DNA of 43,990 bases from Verrucomicrobiota bacterium (lineage in GTDB: Bacteria; Verrucomicrobiota; Verrucomicrobiia; Opitutales; T3Sed10-336), in contig PXDC01000053.1 in the NCBI GenBank assembly GCA_003565135.1, positions 1 to 43,990 on the forward strand, given 5' to 3'. The notes under the pieces were generated by a model. It saw only the letters and a program-made list of their open reading frames with translations. It searched no databases and had not been told where the DNA came from. The position numbers and the translations under genes are program-made. Shown here one piece after another: positions 33,641 through 43,012 of the stretch; positions within the stretch are counted from its first letter, which is position 1, and every line of letters starts with the position of its first letter.

Positions 33641-34558
33641 TCAATCCTCGATACTGCCTCCGCCCTTTTTCCAATTGAGCAGGGTCAAACCGAATATCAG
33701 AACGAACAGGATCCATGAAATGGTGGCGGCATAACCCATTTCAAAATCCTGGTAAGCCTTCAGGTAAATATAATATCCCAACGTGGTGGACGCCCCGAAG
33801 GGACCTCCCTCCGTCATGACCATGACCGCCTCCGCCCCCCACTGGAGCCCGTTGATGATACCGATGGTAAACAGGAAGAACGTGACCGGCATAACGGAAG
33901 GCCAGGTAACGGCCCAGAAACTCTGCCAGGGGTTGGCCCCGTCAATTTCGGCCGCCTCGTAAAGCTCGGTGTTCACGTTGCGCAGGGCGGCTATGTAGAG
34001 AACCATCCCGACCCCGCCGATCATGATCCATATCTGCATGATAATGATAGCGGGCTTGACCCAGTTGGGGTCGGTCAGCCAGTTGGGCCCGTCGATCCCG
34101 ATAAACGCGAGAATCGAGTTAAAGAGCCCGTAATCGGGATTGTAAATCCACCGCCAGAGATAATAGATGGCAATCCCCGCAAGGATGCTGGGAAGAAAGA
34201 AAACCAACCGGTACACGTAGGTGAACCGGATATTTTTCACCAGGATCAGGGCCACGATGAGCGAGGTCGCGATATTGATCGGCAGGCTCATCAACATGAA
34301 GATGGTGTTGTAAAGGTATTTCCAGAAATCGGGATCGTTCGCCCGAACGCCGTCAACGCTCCGGTGAAAGCCGATCAGCTCCCAGAAATTGCCCAAACCG
34401 ACCCATTGCGGCGGCGTCAACAGGTCCCAGGAAGTAAAACTGAGCAACAGGGAGGCGAGAACCGGTCCGGCAGTGAAGGCGAAAAAACCAATGATATTCG
34501 GCAGCAGGAAAGCCAGCGCGATCAGGGTCTCCCGTCTGCGAATGCCACTGCCCTTCAT
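33641..34558 (-). CDS. Carbohydrate ABC transporter permease, MalF/UgpA type
   Basis: 305 residues from the ATG at 34558, chosen because AGGAGG (34573-34568) sits about 9 bases upstream; the frame extends to 34594 without such a site. Six hydrophobic helices start at LIALAFLLPNIIGFFAF. The coupling loop ELYEAAEIDGANPWQSFWAVTWPSVMPV is the standard EAA motif. It pairs with the MalG-type permease that follows 13 bases later. No binding protein or ATPase lies in the visible upstream stretch, which instead holds the SOD terminator, so the transporter's other parts must be encoded elsewhere or borrowed. A conserved loop 'VGLGNFWELI' matches sugar permeases. Confidence 0.92.
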   Translation of the reverse strand: MKGSGIRRRETLIALAFLLPNIIGFFAFTAGPVLASLLLSFTSWDLLTPPQWVGLGNFWELIGFHRSVDGVRANDPDFWKYLYNTIFMLMSLPINIATSLIVALILVKNIRFTYVYRLVFFLPSILAGIAIYYLWRWIYNPDYGLFNSILAFIGIDGPNWLTDPNWVKPAIIIMQIWIMIGGVGMVLYIAALRNVNTELYEAAEIDGANPWQSFWAVTWPSVMPVTFFLFTIGIINGLQWGAEAVMVMTEGGPFGASTTLGYYIYLKAYQDFEMGYAATISWILFVLIFGLTLLNWKKGGGSIED

Positions 34559-34684
34559 TCGCCGAAACCTCCTGTCGGTCTCAAAACGGAACAATCTTCT
34601 GCTCGTGCGTGCAAATCCATAACCCCGGTTACTGAATCAAAGCCGTCATTAAAAGCGTTCGACCGGATCGTGCCAATCCAGAAA

Positions 34685-34721
34685 TGAACAAAACGCCCGG
34701 ATTCGGAACCCGAAACCGGGC
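34685..34721 (-). terminator. Rho-independent terminator after the SOD gene
   Basis: On the minus strand an 12-base stem with one mismatch (34721-34710 with 34706-34695, 3-base loop) is followed by GTTTTGTTC. It lies 10 bases past the SOD stop codon, in the right orientation to end its transcript and isolate the ABC permease genes. Confidence 0.82.
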
Positions 34722-34730
34722 CGGAGCATC

Positions 34731-35501
34731 TCAACCTTTCGCCGCCGTGTAACGACGCGCCACGTCATCCCAATCAACGACGTTCATGAACGCGTCGACG
34801 TAGTCGCCGCGGCGGTTTTGATAGCGAAGGTAGTAGGCATGCTCCCAGACATCGATCGCGAGGAGAGGAACGACGCCATGAACGGTGATATCGTGATGTT
34901 TTTCCGCCTGCAGGACCACCAGTCGCCCGCTTAACGGCTCGTATCCGAGGATTCCCCAACCGCTGGCCTCGACCGCGCCGGAGGCCGCCTTGAACAGCCG
35001 CGCAAAATTCCCGAAGCTGCCGAAACTCTCGTCCACCGCCTCGGCCAGCTCGCCCGTCGGCTCGCCTCCACCGCCGGGCTTCATGTTGTTCCAGAAGAGC
35101 ACATGCAGCGAATGCCCGGACCCGTGAAACGCCAGTTCCCGCGTCCAGTGCTTGACCAGACCGGGATCCCCGTCGCCGGAGGCAATCGCATCGAGCTTTT
35201 CCAACGCGTTGTTGGCCCCGTTCACGTATCCATTGTGGTGAATGCTGTGATGCAGCTCCATGGTCTGGGCGTCGATGTACGGTTCCAGAGCATCGTAGGC
35301 GTAATCCAGGGGAGGAAGGACGAACTTGCCGTCTTTAAACCCGATTTCACTTTCCCTGGGCTCCCTCCGGCCGTGGTCGGCGGCGGCGGCAGTCGATGCG
35401 ATAAACGGGGCCGCGCCCAGGGCCGCCGCTCCCAGACCCAGTTTTTTGACGAGATCGCGGCGCGGAAGTTTTTGTGCGAGAAATTCGTTGGTGTCGCTCA
35501 T
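34731..35501 (-). CDS. sodB: Tat-exported Fe/Mn superoxide dismutase
   Basis: 256 residues from the ATG at 35501 (GGAG lies just upstream). The N-terminus has a twin-arginine signal: LPRRDLVKKLGLGAAALGAAPF, with Arg14-Arg15, a hydrophobic run and ASTAAAA cleavage near residue 41. The mature part is a normal Fe/Mn SOD: LPPLDYAYDALEPYID, first metal ligand His84 in MELHHSIHH, AFHGSGHSLHVLFWNNM (second His), and IDVWEHAYYLRY (Asp and last His). Dismutates superoxide, here likely in the periplasm. Metal choice (Fe or Mn) cannot be told by eye; sodB is a family label. The gene stands alone with its own terminator. A longer frame to 35657 lacks coding character. Confidence 0.92.
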   Translation of the reverse strand: MSDTNEFLAQKLPRRDLVKKLGLGAAALGAAPFIASTAAAADHGRREPRESEIGFKDGKFVLPPLDYAYDALEPYIDAQTMELHHSIHHNGYVNGANNALEKLDAIASGDGDPGLVKHWTRELAFHGSGHSLHVLFWNNMKPGGGGEPTGELAEAVDESFGSFGNFARLFKAASGAVEASGWGILGYEPLSGRLVVLQAEKHHDITVHGVVPLLAIDVWEHAYYLRYQNRRGDYVDAFMNVVDWDDVARRYTAAKG

Positions 35502-35546
35502 GGTTTCTCCGGGTTTCGGGTTAATATTGCCTGATTCGCAAGCCCG

Positions 35547-35575
35547 ATTAGGCCAAATCCACCGCCCGGATGCAA
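35547..35575 (-). promoter_or_regulatory. Candidate promoter for the SOD gene
   Basis: Minus strand: TTGCAT (35575-35570), 17 bases, CCTAAT (35552-35547). Both boxes are four of six. The start codon at 35501 would be about 40 bases downstream of the expected transcription start. Other weak matches occur nearby. Confidence 0.28.
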
Positions 35576-35599
35576 CCTTGGAACCTGAAATCCGCCGCG

Positions 35600-35655
35600 A
35601 AAAAACAAAAACCGCGAACGGACCGGCCCCCGGCAACGCCCGCCGCCCGTCCATC
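35600..35655 (-). terminator. Possible terminator after gatB
   Basis: Just past the gatB stop, the minus strand has a GC-rich region with several imperfect stems (GGACGGGC...GCCGGTCC and a short CCG-TTCG-CGG hairpin) running into a U-rich tract (35611-35600, TTTTTGTTTTTT). The location suits the end of the long translation operon; the main stem is imperfect. Confidence 0.4.
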
Positions 35656-35661
35656 ACAGCC

Positions 35662-37110
35662 TTACAGCTTGCCCAGTTCCTCCCGCAGAACCTGGTCGAC
35701 CACCTGCGGGTTGGCCTTGCCGCGGGTGGCCTTCATGACCTGCCCTTTGAGAAAATTAATGGCGTTCTCCTTCCCCGCTTTATAGTCCTCAACCGACTTG
35801 GGATTGGCCCCGATCACCTCGCGGCAGACCGCCGTCAATTCGCCCGTATCGCTCGACTGCTTGAGTCCCTTGTTTTCCACGATCTCCTCGGGCCGCTCGC
35901 CGGTCCGGAACATCTCGACGAATACCTCCTTGGCGATGTTGTTGGAGATAACCCCTCCGTCGACCAGTTTGACCAGGCCGGCAACGTGTTCCGGACGCAA
36001 CTTGCTTTCGTCGATGCCGATCCCGGCGGCGGACAACTCGCGCAGGAGGTCATTGGCGATCCAGTTGGCCGCGGCCTTGGGCTGCCCGCATTTTTCCGCC
36101 GCGTCCTCGAAGAACGCGGCCAACCGGTGATCGGGAACCAGCACCGACGTCAGCGTGTACGGGAGGTCGTGTTCTTCAAAGTAACGTCTTTGACGCTCGT
36201 AGGGAAGTTCGGGAAGGGTCGCCCGCAGATTCTCCAGCCACTCCCGGTTCACCCTCACGGGCATGAGATCCGGGTCGGGAAAATAGCGGTAGTCGTGCGC
36301 CATTTCCTTGGTTCGCATGAGGGTCGCCGCTCCGGCCTCGGCATCCCACCGCCGGGTTTCCTGGATAACCTGTCCACCCGCCTCGACCACCTTGATCTGG
36401 CGCTGGATCTCGTAATCGATACCATTGCGCACGCCGGAAATGCTGTTGAGGTTTTTCAGCTCAACTTTGACCCCAAGCGTATCCGACCCCCGGGGACGAA
36501 TGCTGATATTGGCGTCGCAGCGAAGCTGCCCTTTTTCCATATCGCAATCGGAAATGCCACCGCAGATCATGATCTGCTTCAAAGCGGTAAGATAGGCGTA
36601 GGCCTCGTCACCGGACGACATATCCGGCTCGCTCACAATCTCCATCAAAGGCGTACCGGCCCGATTGTAGTCGACCAGGCTGTCATCGTCGAAGTGATTG
36701 AGTTTGCCGACATCCTCTTCCAGGTGAATCCGGGTCAGTGCCACAAACTTGTGTTTGCCCATGACATTCCGCGACGGACCCGGGAGTTCGATTTCGAGTT
36801 TTCCCCCGATGCAAATGGGTTGGTCGTACTGGGATATCTGGTAGTTCTTCGGGCTGTCGGGGTAAAAGTAATTTTTCCGGTCCCATTTGCATACGGGCGC
36901 GATATCGCATCCCAGCATAAGCCCGGTCTTGATGATCTGATCGATGGCCCGCTTGTTCATGACCGGCAAGGTTCCCGGCAGGCCGAGCACAACCGGGTCC
37001 GTCAGTGTGTTGGGTTCGTGCCCGTACCCGGCCGCGACAGGTGAAAACATTTTGGATTCCGTCTTGATCTGGACGTGTACCTCGAGACCGATGACCGCTT
37101 CGTAGTTCAT
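35662..37110 (-). CDS. gatB: Asp-tRNA(Asn)/Glu-tRNA(Gln) amidotransferase subunit B
   Basis: 482 residues, standard GatB length. Opens EAVIGLEVHVQIKTESKMFSP, with the family HVQ motif; ALTRIHLEEDVGKL and LVDYNRAGTPLMEIVSEPD are signature stretches, and the C-terminal YqeY-like domain (about 400-482) ends NPQVVDQVLREELGKL. GatB binds the tRNA and phosphorylates the Glu/Asp carboxylate before amide transfer from GatA. The presence of GatCAB implies indirect synthesis of Gln-tRNA or Asn-tRNA in this organism; which cannot be told. It lies last in the block, 77 bases after gatA, the widest gap between members. Confidence 0.97.
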   Translation of the reverse strand: MNYEAVIGLEVHVQIKTESKMFSPVAAGYGHEPNTLTDPVVLGLPGTLPVMNKRAIDQIIKTGLMLGCDIAPVCKWDRKNYFYPDSPKNYQISQYDQPICIGGKLEIELPGPSRNVMGKHKFVALTRIHLEEDVGKLNHFDDDSLVDYNRAGTPLMEIVSEPDMSSGDEAYAYLTALKQIMICGGISDCDMEKGQLRCDANISIRPRGSDTLGVKVELKNLNSISGVRNGIDYEIQRQIKVVEAGGQVIQETRRWDAEAGAATLMRTKEMAHDYRYFPDPDLMPVRVNREWLENLRATLPELPYERQRRYFEEHDLPYTLTSVLVPDHRLAAFFEDAAEKCGQPKAAANWIANDLLRELSAAGIGIDESKLRPEHVAGLVKLVDGGVISNNIAKEVFVEMFRTGERPEEIVENKGLKQSSDTGELTAVCREVIGANPKSVEDYKAGKENAINFLKGQVMKATRGKANPQVVDQVLREELGKL

Positions 37111-37187
37111 GGATTAATCTTCAAAGTTCCTGGCTCGACGTGCAGGATTCCGGATTCAGGTATCGCTTCGAACGCCCCATCCGCTTC

Positions 37188-38654
37188 TCACAATCCCGGA
37201 TGTTTCGCATGGTAATCATGGGCTTCTTCAAACCGGCGGGCGATGGCGAAGAGGTCCGCCTCCTGATAGGGGCGACCGAGAATCTGCAGCCCGATGGGGA
37301 GCCCGTCCCCGCTGAAGCCGCAGGGTATGGAAATGCCGGGGATGCCCGCGAGGTTGGCCCCGATGGTGTAAATGTCACTGAGGTACATCCGGAGGGGATC
37401 GTCTGTTTTCTCCCCCTTCCGGAAGGCCGGTGCCGGGGTGGTGGGCGTCAGAAGCGCATCGACCTGGTTATACGCCTTGAGAAAGTCCCCCCGTATAAGG
37501 GTCCTCACCTTCTGCGCCTTCAAGTAATAAGCGTCATAATAGCCACTGCTGAGAACGTATGTGCCGAGGATAACCCTTCGTTTGACCTCCTCCCCGAACC
37601 CTTCGGCCCGGCTCCGGAAATAAAGATCGATGGCATCGGTCGCCTCGGAACTGCGATGGGTGTAGCGAATCCCGTCGTAACGGGCCAGGTTGGACGATGC
37701 CTCGGCGGTGGCTATGATGTAATAAACCCCGACCGCGTACTCGGTATGCGGCAAGGACACCTCCACGATTTCGCATCCTTCTTTGCGGTAAAAATCGATC
37801 GCGGCCCGAACCGCCTTTTCCACTTCGGGATCGAGACCCTCGCCGAAATACTCCGACGGGATCCCCAGTTTCCACGGCCCGCGATTTTCCTGCAACGCCG
37901 CACGGTAGTCGGGGATATCGGTTTTGTAGGAAGTGGAATCGCGCCGATCGTACCCGGCCACCGCCTGGAGCAGGATCGCCGCATCCTCCACCGTGTGCGC
38001 GAACGGCCCTACCTGGTCCAGGGAGGAGGCGAAGGCAACCAGCCCGTAGCGCGAAACCAGTCCATAGGTCGGCTTCATGCCGACCACACCGCAGAGCGCC
38101 GCCGGTTGCCGAATGGACCCGCCGGTATCGCTTCCCAGGGTCAGGGGTGCCTCCCCGGCCGCCACGCAGGCGGCACTTCCACCGCTGCTCCCGCCGGGAA
38201 TACAATCGGTATTCCAGGGGTTGGCCGTCGTCTTGACCGAAGAATTTTCCGTGGATGACCCCATGGCAAACTCGTCCATGTTGAGCCGGCCCCATGGGAT
38301 CGCCCCGGCCGCTTTAAGTTTCCCGATCGCGGTCGCGTCGTAGGGGGAGACAAAATCACCCAGCATCCGGCTGGCACACGTCAAGGGCTGCCCTTCCACT
38401 GCCAGAATATCCTTGATCCCGACCGGGATTCCGTCGAGCGGGCCCAGCGCCTCACCGCCCTCGCGCCGCGCGTCCGAGGCCCGGGCCCGGGCCAGCGCGT
38501 CGTCCTCGTCAAAACTGATAAACGCGCCCACGGTCCCATCGACCGCCCGGGTTCGTTCGATCACGGCCCGGACGAGCTCCAGGGACGAGATTTTTTTTGC
38601 CTCCAGCTCCCGGCTTAATGCGGAAGCGGTCCGGTAGTACAACGGGTCCGACAT
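37188..38654 (-). CDS. gatA: Asp-tRNA(Asn)/Glu-tRNA(Gln) amidotransferase subunit A
   Basis: 488 residues, an amidase-signature enzyme. The Ser-cisSer-Lys triad is present: Lys in [11 protein letters not shown], the cis-Ser in [14 protein letters not shown], and the nucleophile in [30 protein letters not shown] and the C-terminal [11 protein letters not shown] are typical of GatA rather than other amidases. It releases ammonia from glutamine (or asparagine) for transamidation of mischarged tRNA. Starts 17 bases after gatC; an AAGGAA sequence lies upstream of its ATG. Catalytic residues are intact, with no signs of decay. Confidence 0.97.
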   Translation of the reverse strand: MSDPLYYRTASALSRELEAKKISSLELVRAVIERTRAVDGTVGAFISFDEDDALARARASDARREGGEALGPLDGIPVGIKDILAVEGQPLTCASRMLGDFVSPYDATAIGKLKAAGAIPWGRLNMDEFAMGSSTENSSVKTTANPWNTDCIPGGSSGGSAACVAAGEAPLTLGSDTGGSIRQPAALCGVVGMKPTYGLVSRYGLVAFASSLDQVGPFAHTVEDAAILLQAVAGYDRRDSTSYKTDIPDYRAALQENRGPWKLGIPSEYFGEGLDPEVEKAVRAAIDFYRKEGCEIVEVSLPHTEYAVGVYYIIATAEASSNLARYDGIRYTHRSSEATDAIDLYFRSRAEGFGEEVKRRVILGTYVLSSGYYDAYYLKAQKVRTLIRGDFLKAYNQVDALLTPTTPAPAFRKGEKTDDPLRMYLSDIYTIGANLAGIPGISIPCGFSGDGLPIGLQILGRPYQEADLFAIARRFEEAHDYHAKHPGL

Positions 38655-38671
38655 GCGTCAAGGTTCCTTTC

Positions 38672-38965
38672 CTACTCCACCACTTTGGGCACGGCGATCA
38701 TGTTGCGGCGCACCGCGGGCGCATTTTTCAGCGCGGTTTCCACCGGGAAACCGGGTTCCGCGGCATCTTCGCGCCACACATTCTCCAGCGGAAACGCGTG
38801 TGCGGTCGGCTCGACTCCGGATACATCCACCGTATTCAACTTTTCGATATATTTCAAAACATCGCCCAGCTGTCCCGAAAACCGCTCCTTTTCCTGATCG
38901 GTAAGGGCGATCCGGGCCAGGTTGGCCACGTAGTCGATGTCGATTCCGTCGCTGTCGTTTGCCAT
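38672..38965 (-). CDS. gatC: Asp-tRNA(Asn)/Glu-tRNA(Gln) amidotransferase subunit C
   Basis: 97 residues, normal for GatC, the small helical subunit that stabilises GatA-GatB. The family's 'vaniARiaLteeE...f..qL..iL.yvekL..vD..gVeP..h' pattern is plain (YVANLARIALTDQEKERF, KLNTVDVSGVEPTAHAF), and the C-terminal 'REDAAEP' matches the usual 'R.D...p' segment. It starts 3 bases after the pheT stop, so it is translationally coupled to the phenylalanyl-tRNA synthetase gene, then gatA follows after 17 bases. Confidence 0.95.
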   Translation of the reverse strand: MANDSDGIDIDYVANLARIALTDQEKERFSGQLGDVLKYIEKLNTVDVSGVEPTAHAFPLENVWREDAAEPGFPVETALKNAPAVRRNMIAVPKVVE

Positions 38966-38968
38966 GAT

Positions 38969-41424
38969 TTACTTTCGGATCCGGTAGTCGGTTTGGTTCG
39001 AAACAGCATCCTGAATCCCGGCGAATACCGTATTGACTTCCTCTTCGGTAAGCGTGCGGTCGACCGCACGGAAAACAAGGGAAAATGCGAGGCTCTTACT
39101 GCCTTCGGGAACGCCTTTGCCCTCGTAGAGGTCGAAAACCTCGACGTTTTCCAGCGCAAACTTATCCCCGGTGGCATGGCGTCCGAATGCTTCGAGTTTT
39201 CGCCGCACGGTTTCGGCCTGTTCGCGCGACGGAACCAGGAGGGAAAGATCGCGTTCGGCCGCGGGATAAACGCTAAAGGGCCGGAACGTTTTCCGCGGCG
39301 GCGTCCGGGAGAGCTGCTCCGGGAGCACCTCCAGGATACCCCCAACCACGGTACCCTCCAGCCCGTAGGCCTTCAACAGCGCCAGGTTCAACAACCCCAG
39401 GCGCGCCTCGGCACCCCTGGACAGATCCCCCAGTTTCGCGGAGTGGCCCTCCTGCCAGGCGGAATTCGTCAAAGGCACCGGACTGATTTCCTCTTCGCTC
39501 ATATCAAATCCGGCCATACGCGAGAGATTGAGCACCAGGTTCTTGGCCGTGAAGAAATCCGCCGGTTCACGCATCTTCCAGGCGCGTTCATCATCGGCAT
39601 TGAGAATGACAAACGCCAGGGTCACCACTTCCACCACGGCCCCGTCGAGCTCGCGAAAAGTCCGGCCCCGCTCGAAAAACCGCGTCCCCCCGGTTTTCCG
39701 GTGGCGGTTGAGCCGCAGCACGTCGAGCAGACCGGGAATGAGGGACCAGCGCAGGTGTGACTGGTCCGAGCTCAGGGGGTTGGACAAACGCAGCGAATCG
39801 ATGCCCGCATTGGAGAACCATTTCTTGAGTTCCTCACCGGAACGAAGCGAGTAGTTGAAGCACTCGTTGAAATACTGACCCACCAGGAAATCGGCAGCCA
39901 GGCGGTTGAAAACCACCTGGCGGTCATCGTCCGCGTCGAGCCCCCGGCTAACCACCGTCGCCTCGGGAATCTTGTCGGTGCCATGGATGCGCACCACCTC
40001 CTCCACCAGGTCGATGGGCGTCTCCAGGTCGGTCCGGAAACTGGGGATCCGCACCGTCCAATAAACTTCCATGTCACGATTTTCGTGCCGGGACACATCC
40101 AGTTCAAGCGATCCCAGAATCTCCTCGATGGTTCGGTCCGGAATATCAAATCCGCACCGCCGCCGCACAAAATCAAAATCGAGCGTGATCTCCTGTTCGA
40201 GCTCCGGCTCGTGCCCCACCTGGATCTCCGCGGTATCGATCGTCCCCCCGGCGATCTCCAGGATCAGATCCAAGGCCCGCTGGGCGGCATACTTTACCCC
40301 GCGGGGATCGACACCCCGTTCGAAGCGGTAGGAGCTGTCCGTAGAGAGGTTGAGGCGCCGCGACGTACGCCGGATAGACGAGGCGCGAAAATACGCCGCC
40401 TCAAGCACGATATCGGTGGTGCCGTCATCGACCTCGGCATCGATACTCCCCATGACACCGGCCACGACCAGCGGCTTCGCGCGTCCGCGATCACCATCAT
40501 CCGCTTGCCGAGTTCACGTTCACGGTCATCCAACGTGACGATCTTTTCCCCCTCCACGGCGTGCCGTATAACCAGCTTTTTCCCTTCGATCTTGGCGGCA
40601 TCGAAGGCGTGGAGGGGTTGTCCGAGTTCCAGCAGCACGTAATTGGTGATATCCACCACGTTGTTGACCGGCCTCAACCCGACGGCGGTCAGCGACCGCT
40701 GCAGCCACTCCGGGCTGGGAGCCAGCTTCACCCCGGTCACCGTATAGGCGAGATAGAGCGGGCAATCCTCCTCCGCCTCGACACTCACCGCATCCAGGAG
40801 CCGCCGGGAAGAAGGTTTCTCCGCGGGGGCAAGGGAATGAGTGAGCGTCGGGTAGCGCAGTTCCAGACCGAAATAAGCGGCCAGTTCGCGGGCGATGCCG
40901 AGGTGGCTCAGGCAATCCGGACGATTCGGCGTTACTTCGACATCGTAAACAACGTCCCCGCCCGGAAAAACCTGGTTGATCGGGGTGCCGATTTCCGGGC
41001 GCCCGTCGAGGATGAGAAGCCCTTCGGCATCGTCGTCGATACCGAGCTCGTTGCCGCTGCAGAGCATACCCTCCGACCGGACGCCGCGGAGTTTCGAGGC
41101 CTTGATCCTGAAGCCGCCCGGCAGGGTGGCTCCGGGAAGCGCCACCGGCACCCGGTCACCGACCCGGTAATTGTTCGCCCCGCACACGATCGTCGACGGT
41201 TCGGCCCCCGCTGCGACAGCCACGCGGCAGACGCTCAAACGATCGGCGTTGGGATGCGGTTCGGAAGCCAGCACCTCCCCGACCACCACCTCCGGCATAT
41301 CGGGCAATCCCGTCTTCTCCACGCCCTCGACCTCGAAACCGATCAGGGTCAACGCCTCCTCGATCGCCTCCGGCGAATGGTCGAGATCAACGTATTGCTG
41401 GAGCCACTGAGTACTGAGCTTCAT
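38969..41424 (-). CDS. pheT: Phenylalanine--tRNA ligase beta subunit, interrupted by a frameshift
   Basis: The gene is split over two frames. From 41424 to about 40477 it reads MKLSTQWLQQYVDL, the EMAP-like tRNA-binding domain (VVVGEVLASEPHPNADRL, KLRGVRSEGMLCS) and on to MMVIADAR. From about 40476 the homologous reading continues in another frame as PLVVAGVMGSIDAE to the stop at 38969. The breakpoint is at GCGCGAAGCC (about 40472-40481); one extra A would restore DARKPLVVAGV and give 818 residues, normal for PheT. The downstream part has the B5/core fold (RFERGVDPRG, EVVRIHGTDKIPEA), and the FDX-ACB end (EVFDLYEGKGVPEGSKSLAF). Either the sequence has a one-base error or the gene has a -1 shift; as an essential gene, error or recoding is likelier than loss. 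pheS overlaps by one base (TGATG). Confidence 0.9.
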
Positions 41425-42464
41425 CAGGCAAACTGTTGCAGGAAACGGAGGTCGTTCTGGTAAAAATAACGGATGTCATCGACCCCGTACAGGATCATGG
41501 CAATCCGCTCGATACCCATGCCGAAAGCAAACCCGGAATATTCCTCCGGGTCGTAGCCGACCGATTCGAACACGGAGGGGTGCACGAGCCCGCAACCGGC
41601 GATCTCGATCCAGCGACTCCCGAGCTTCTCGAGGTGGGAGGACGAGAAATCCACTTCAAAGCTCGGTTCGGTATAGGGAAAAAAATGGGGCCGAAACCGC
41701 GTGCGGGCATCCTTGCCCAGGAGCGAGCGAATGAAATAGTCGAGCATCGCCTTGAGGTCTTTGACGGACACATCCCGGTCCACGTAAAGCCCCTCGATCT
41801 GGTGGAAATTGGCGCTGTGGGTGGCGTCCGCCGTATCCCTGCGAAAACAGCGGCCGGGCGAAATCACGCGAACCGGGGGAGCCGTTCGGAGCATGTGGCG
41901 AATCTGGACCGACGAGGTATGGGTGCGCAACAGGTACCGTTCCCGGTTTTTTTTGGACACGTTGCCGAATCGGGCCGATTCCGGAAGGTAGTAGGTGTCC
42001 TGCAGGTCTCGTGCCGGGTGATCCGACGGCGTGTTCAGGGCATCGAAACAATAGTACTCGGTCTCGACCTCGGGACCCTCCACCACGGAAAAACCGACCT
42101 TGCGAAAGAGCGAACAGATCTCATCGCGCACCCGGGCCAGCGGATGCAGGGATCCCGGCCCCCCGTCCGGTGACGCAAGGGACGGATCGACCGGCGGTCC
42201 CAGGCGGGCCGCGGACTCCCGCTCCTCGATGGATCTGAGGAGTTCGGAAAAAAGCGATTCGAGCTCGGTCTTGACCTCGTTGAGGAGCCGTCCGATCTTC
42301 GGCTTGTCCTCCTTAGGCACCGCGGCCATCCCCTTCATGACCCCGGTCAGATCGCCTTTCGGCCCTACCAGGCGGGCCTTGAAGGATTCCAGGTCGGCCC
42401 GAGTCGCAACATCTTTCGCCCCCTGCGCCGCCCGTTCCCGAATGGACTGGAGCTTGTCTTCCAT
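41424..42464 (-). CDS. pheS: Phenylalanine--tRNA ligase alpha subunit
   Basis: 346 residues, the normal size for bacterial PheS. Coiled-coil N-terminus (about 1-85), then the class II catalytic core: HPLARVRDEICSLFRKVGFSVVEGPEVETEYYCFDALNTP in family order (motif 1 region), LLRTHTSSVQIRHM and VISPGRCFRRDTADATHSANFHQIEGLYVDRDV (motif 2), and FGMGIERIAMILYGVDDIR (motif 3). Forms the alpha2-beta2 enzyme with PheT. Stop and pheT start share one base; 23 bases separate it from rplT. Confidence 0.97.
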   Translation of the reverse strand: MEDKLQSIRERAAQGAKDVATRADLESFKARLVGPKGDLTGVMKGMAAVPKEDKPKIGRLLNEVKTELESLFSELLRSIEERESAARLGPPVDPSLASPDGGPGSLHPLARVRDEICSLFRKVGFSVVEGPEVETEYYCFDALNTPSDHPARDLQDTYYLPESARFGNVSKKNRERYLLRTHTSSVQIRHMLRTAPPVRVISPGRCFRRDTADATHSANFHQIEGLYVDRDVSVKDLKAMLDYFIRSLLGKDARTRFRPHFFPYTEPSFEVDFSSSHLEKLGSRWIEIAGCGLVHPSVFESVGYDPEEYSGFAFGMGIERIAMILYGVDDIRYFYQNDLRFLQQFA

Positions 42465-42487
42465 GCGCCGGATCCGCCGCGGGACCG

Positions 42488-42922
42488 TCAGGCCCCGGAT
42501 TCGGAATCGCCGGATTTAGCGGCTGTCCAGCTCCGGGTTGGCTTCAGCGTCGAGGCCTTCTGCTTGGAAGCCAATCCCTCCTTGGCTTTTTTGACCACGC
42601 CCTGAAACGCTTCCGGGTCCCGCACCGCCATATCGGCGAGCACTTTGCGGTCCAGATCGATTCCGGCCACGCGCAGCCCCTCCTGGAAACGGCTGTAGCT
42701 GATGCCGGCCTCGCGGCAGGCCGCGTTGATCCGGACGATCCAGAGTGAGCGCCAGGTGCGCTTCTTCAGGCGACGATGGTGGTAGGCGTATTGCCCCGCG
42801 TGCGCGACGGCTTCTTTGGCGTAGCGGTAAAGGCGGGATTTATTCCCGTAGTATCCCTTGGCCCGCTTGAGCATCTTCTTGCGGCGGCTGCGGGAGGCAG
42901 GCGAATTGGTGGCTCTTGGCAT
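42488..42922 (-). CDS. rplT: 50S ribosomal protein L20
   Basis: 144 residues from the ATG at 42922, which has AAGGAG 8 bases upstream; a longer frame to 42985 is spurious. Core (1-119) is a typical L20: [64 protein letters not shown] in order, and [19 protein letters not shown] ~25-residue Lys/Ser/Thr-rich tail ([13 protein letters not shown]..) goes beyond the usual end. L20 binds 23S rRNA and in many bacteria represses its own operon. It follows rpmI by 90 bases and precedes pheS. Confidence 0.96.
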   Translation of the reverse strand: MPRATNSPASRSRRKKMLKRAKGYYGNKSRLYRYAKEAVAHAGQYAYHHRRLKKRTWRSLWIVRINAACREAGISYSRFQEGLRVAGIDLDRKVLADMAVRDPEAFQGVVKKAKEGLASKQKASTLKPTRSWTAAKSGDSESGA

Positions 42923-43012
42923 GGTTCGGCTCCTTCTTAATAAATCAAATCGACCGGCGTTCGGCCGCCGGAAACCCCCGGACACATCGTTCGTTCGGCG
43001 CGCGCGGAGGCG

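Noticed and set aside
35326-37044. 572-codon open frame on the plus strand opposite gatB
   Set aside because: It is the antisense of a clear gatB gene; long opposing frames are expected at this GC content, and the translation has no recognisable motif.
40472-40481. Programmed -1 frameshift in pheT
   Set aside because: A -1 slip would restore the frame, but there is no X XXY YYZ heptamer and I see no pseudoknot; a one-base sequence error is the simpler reading.
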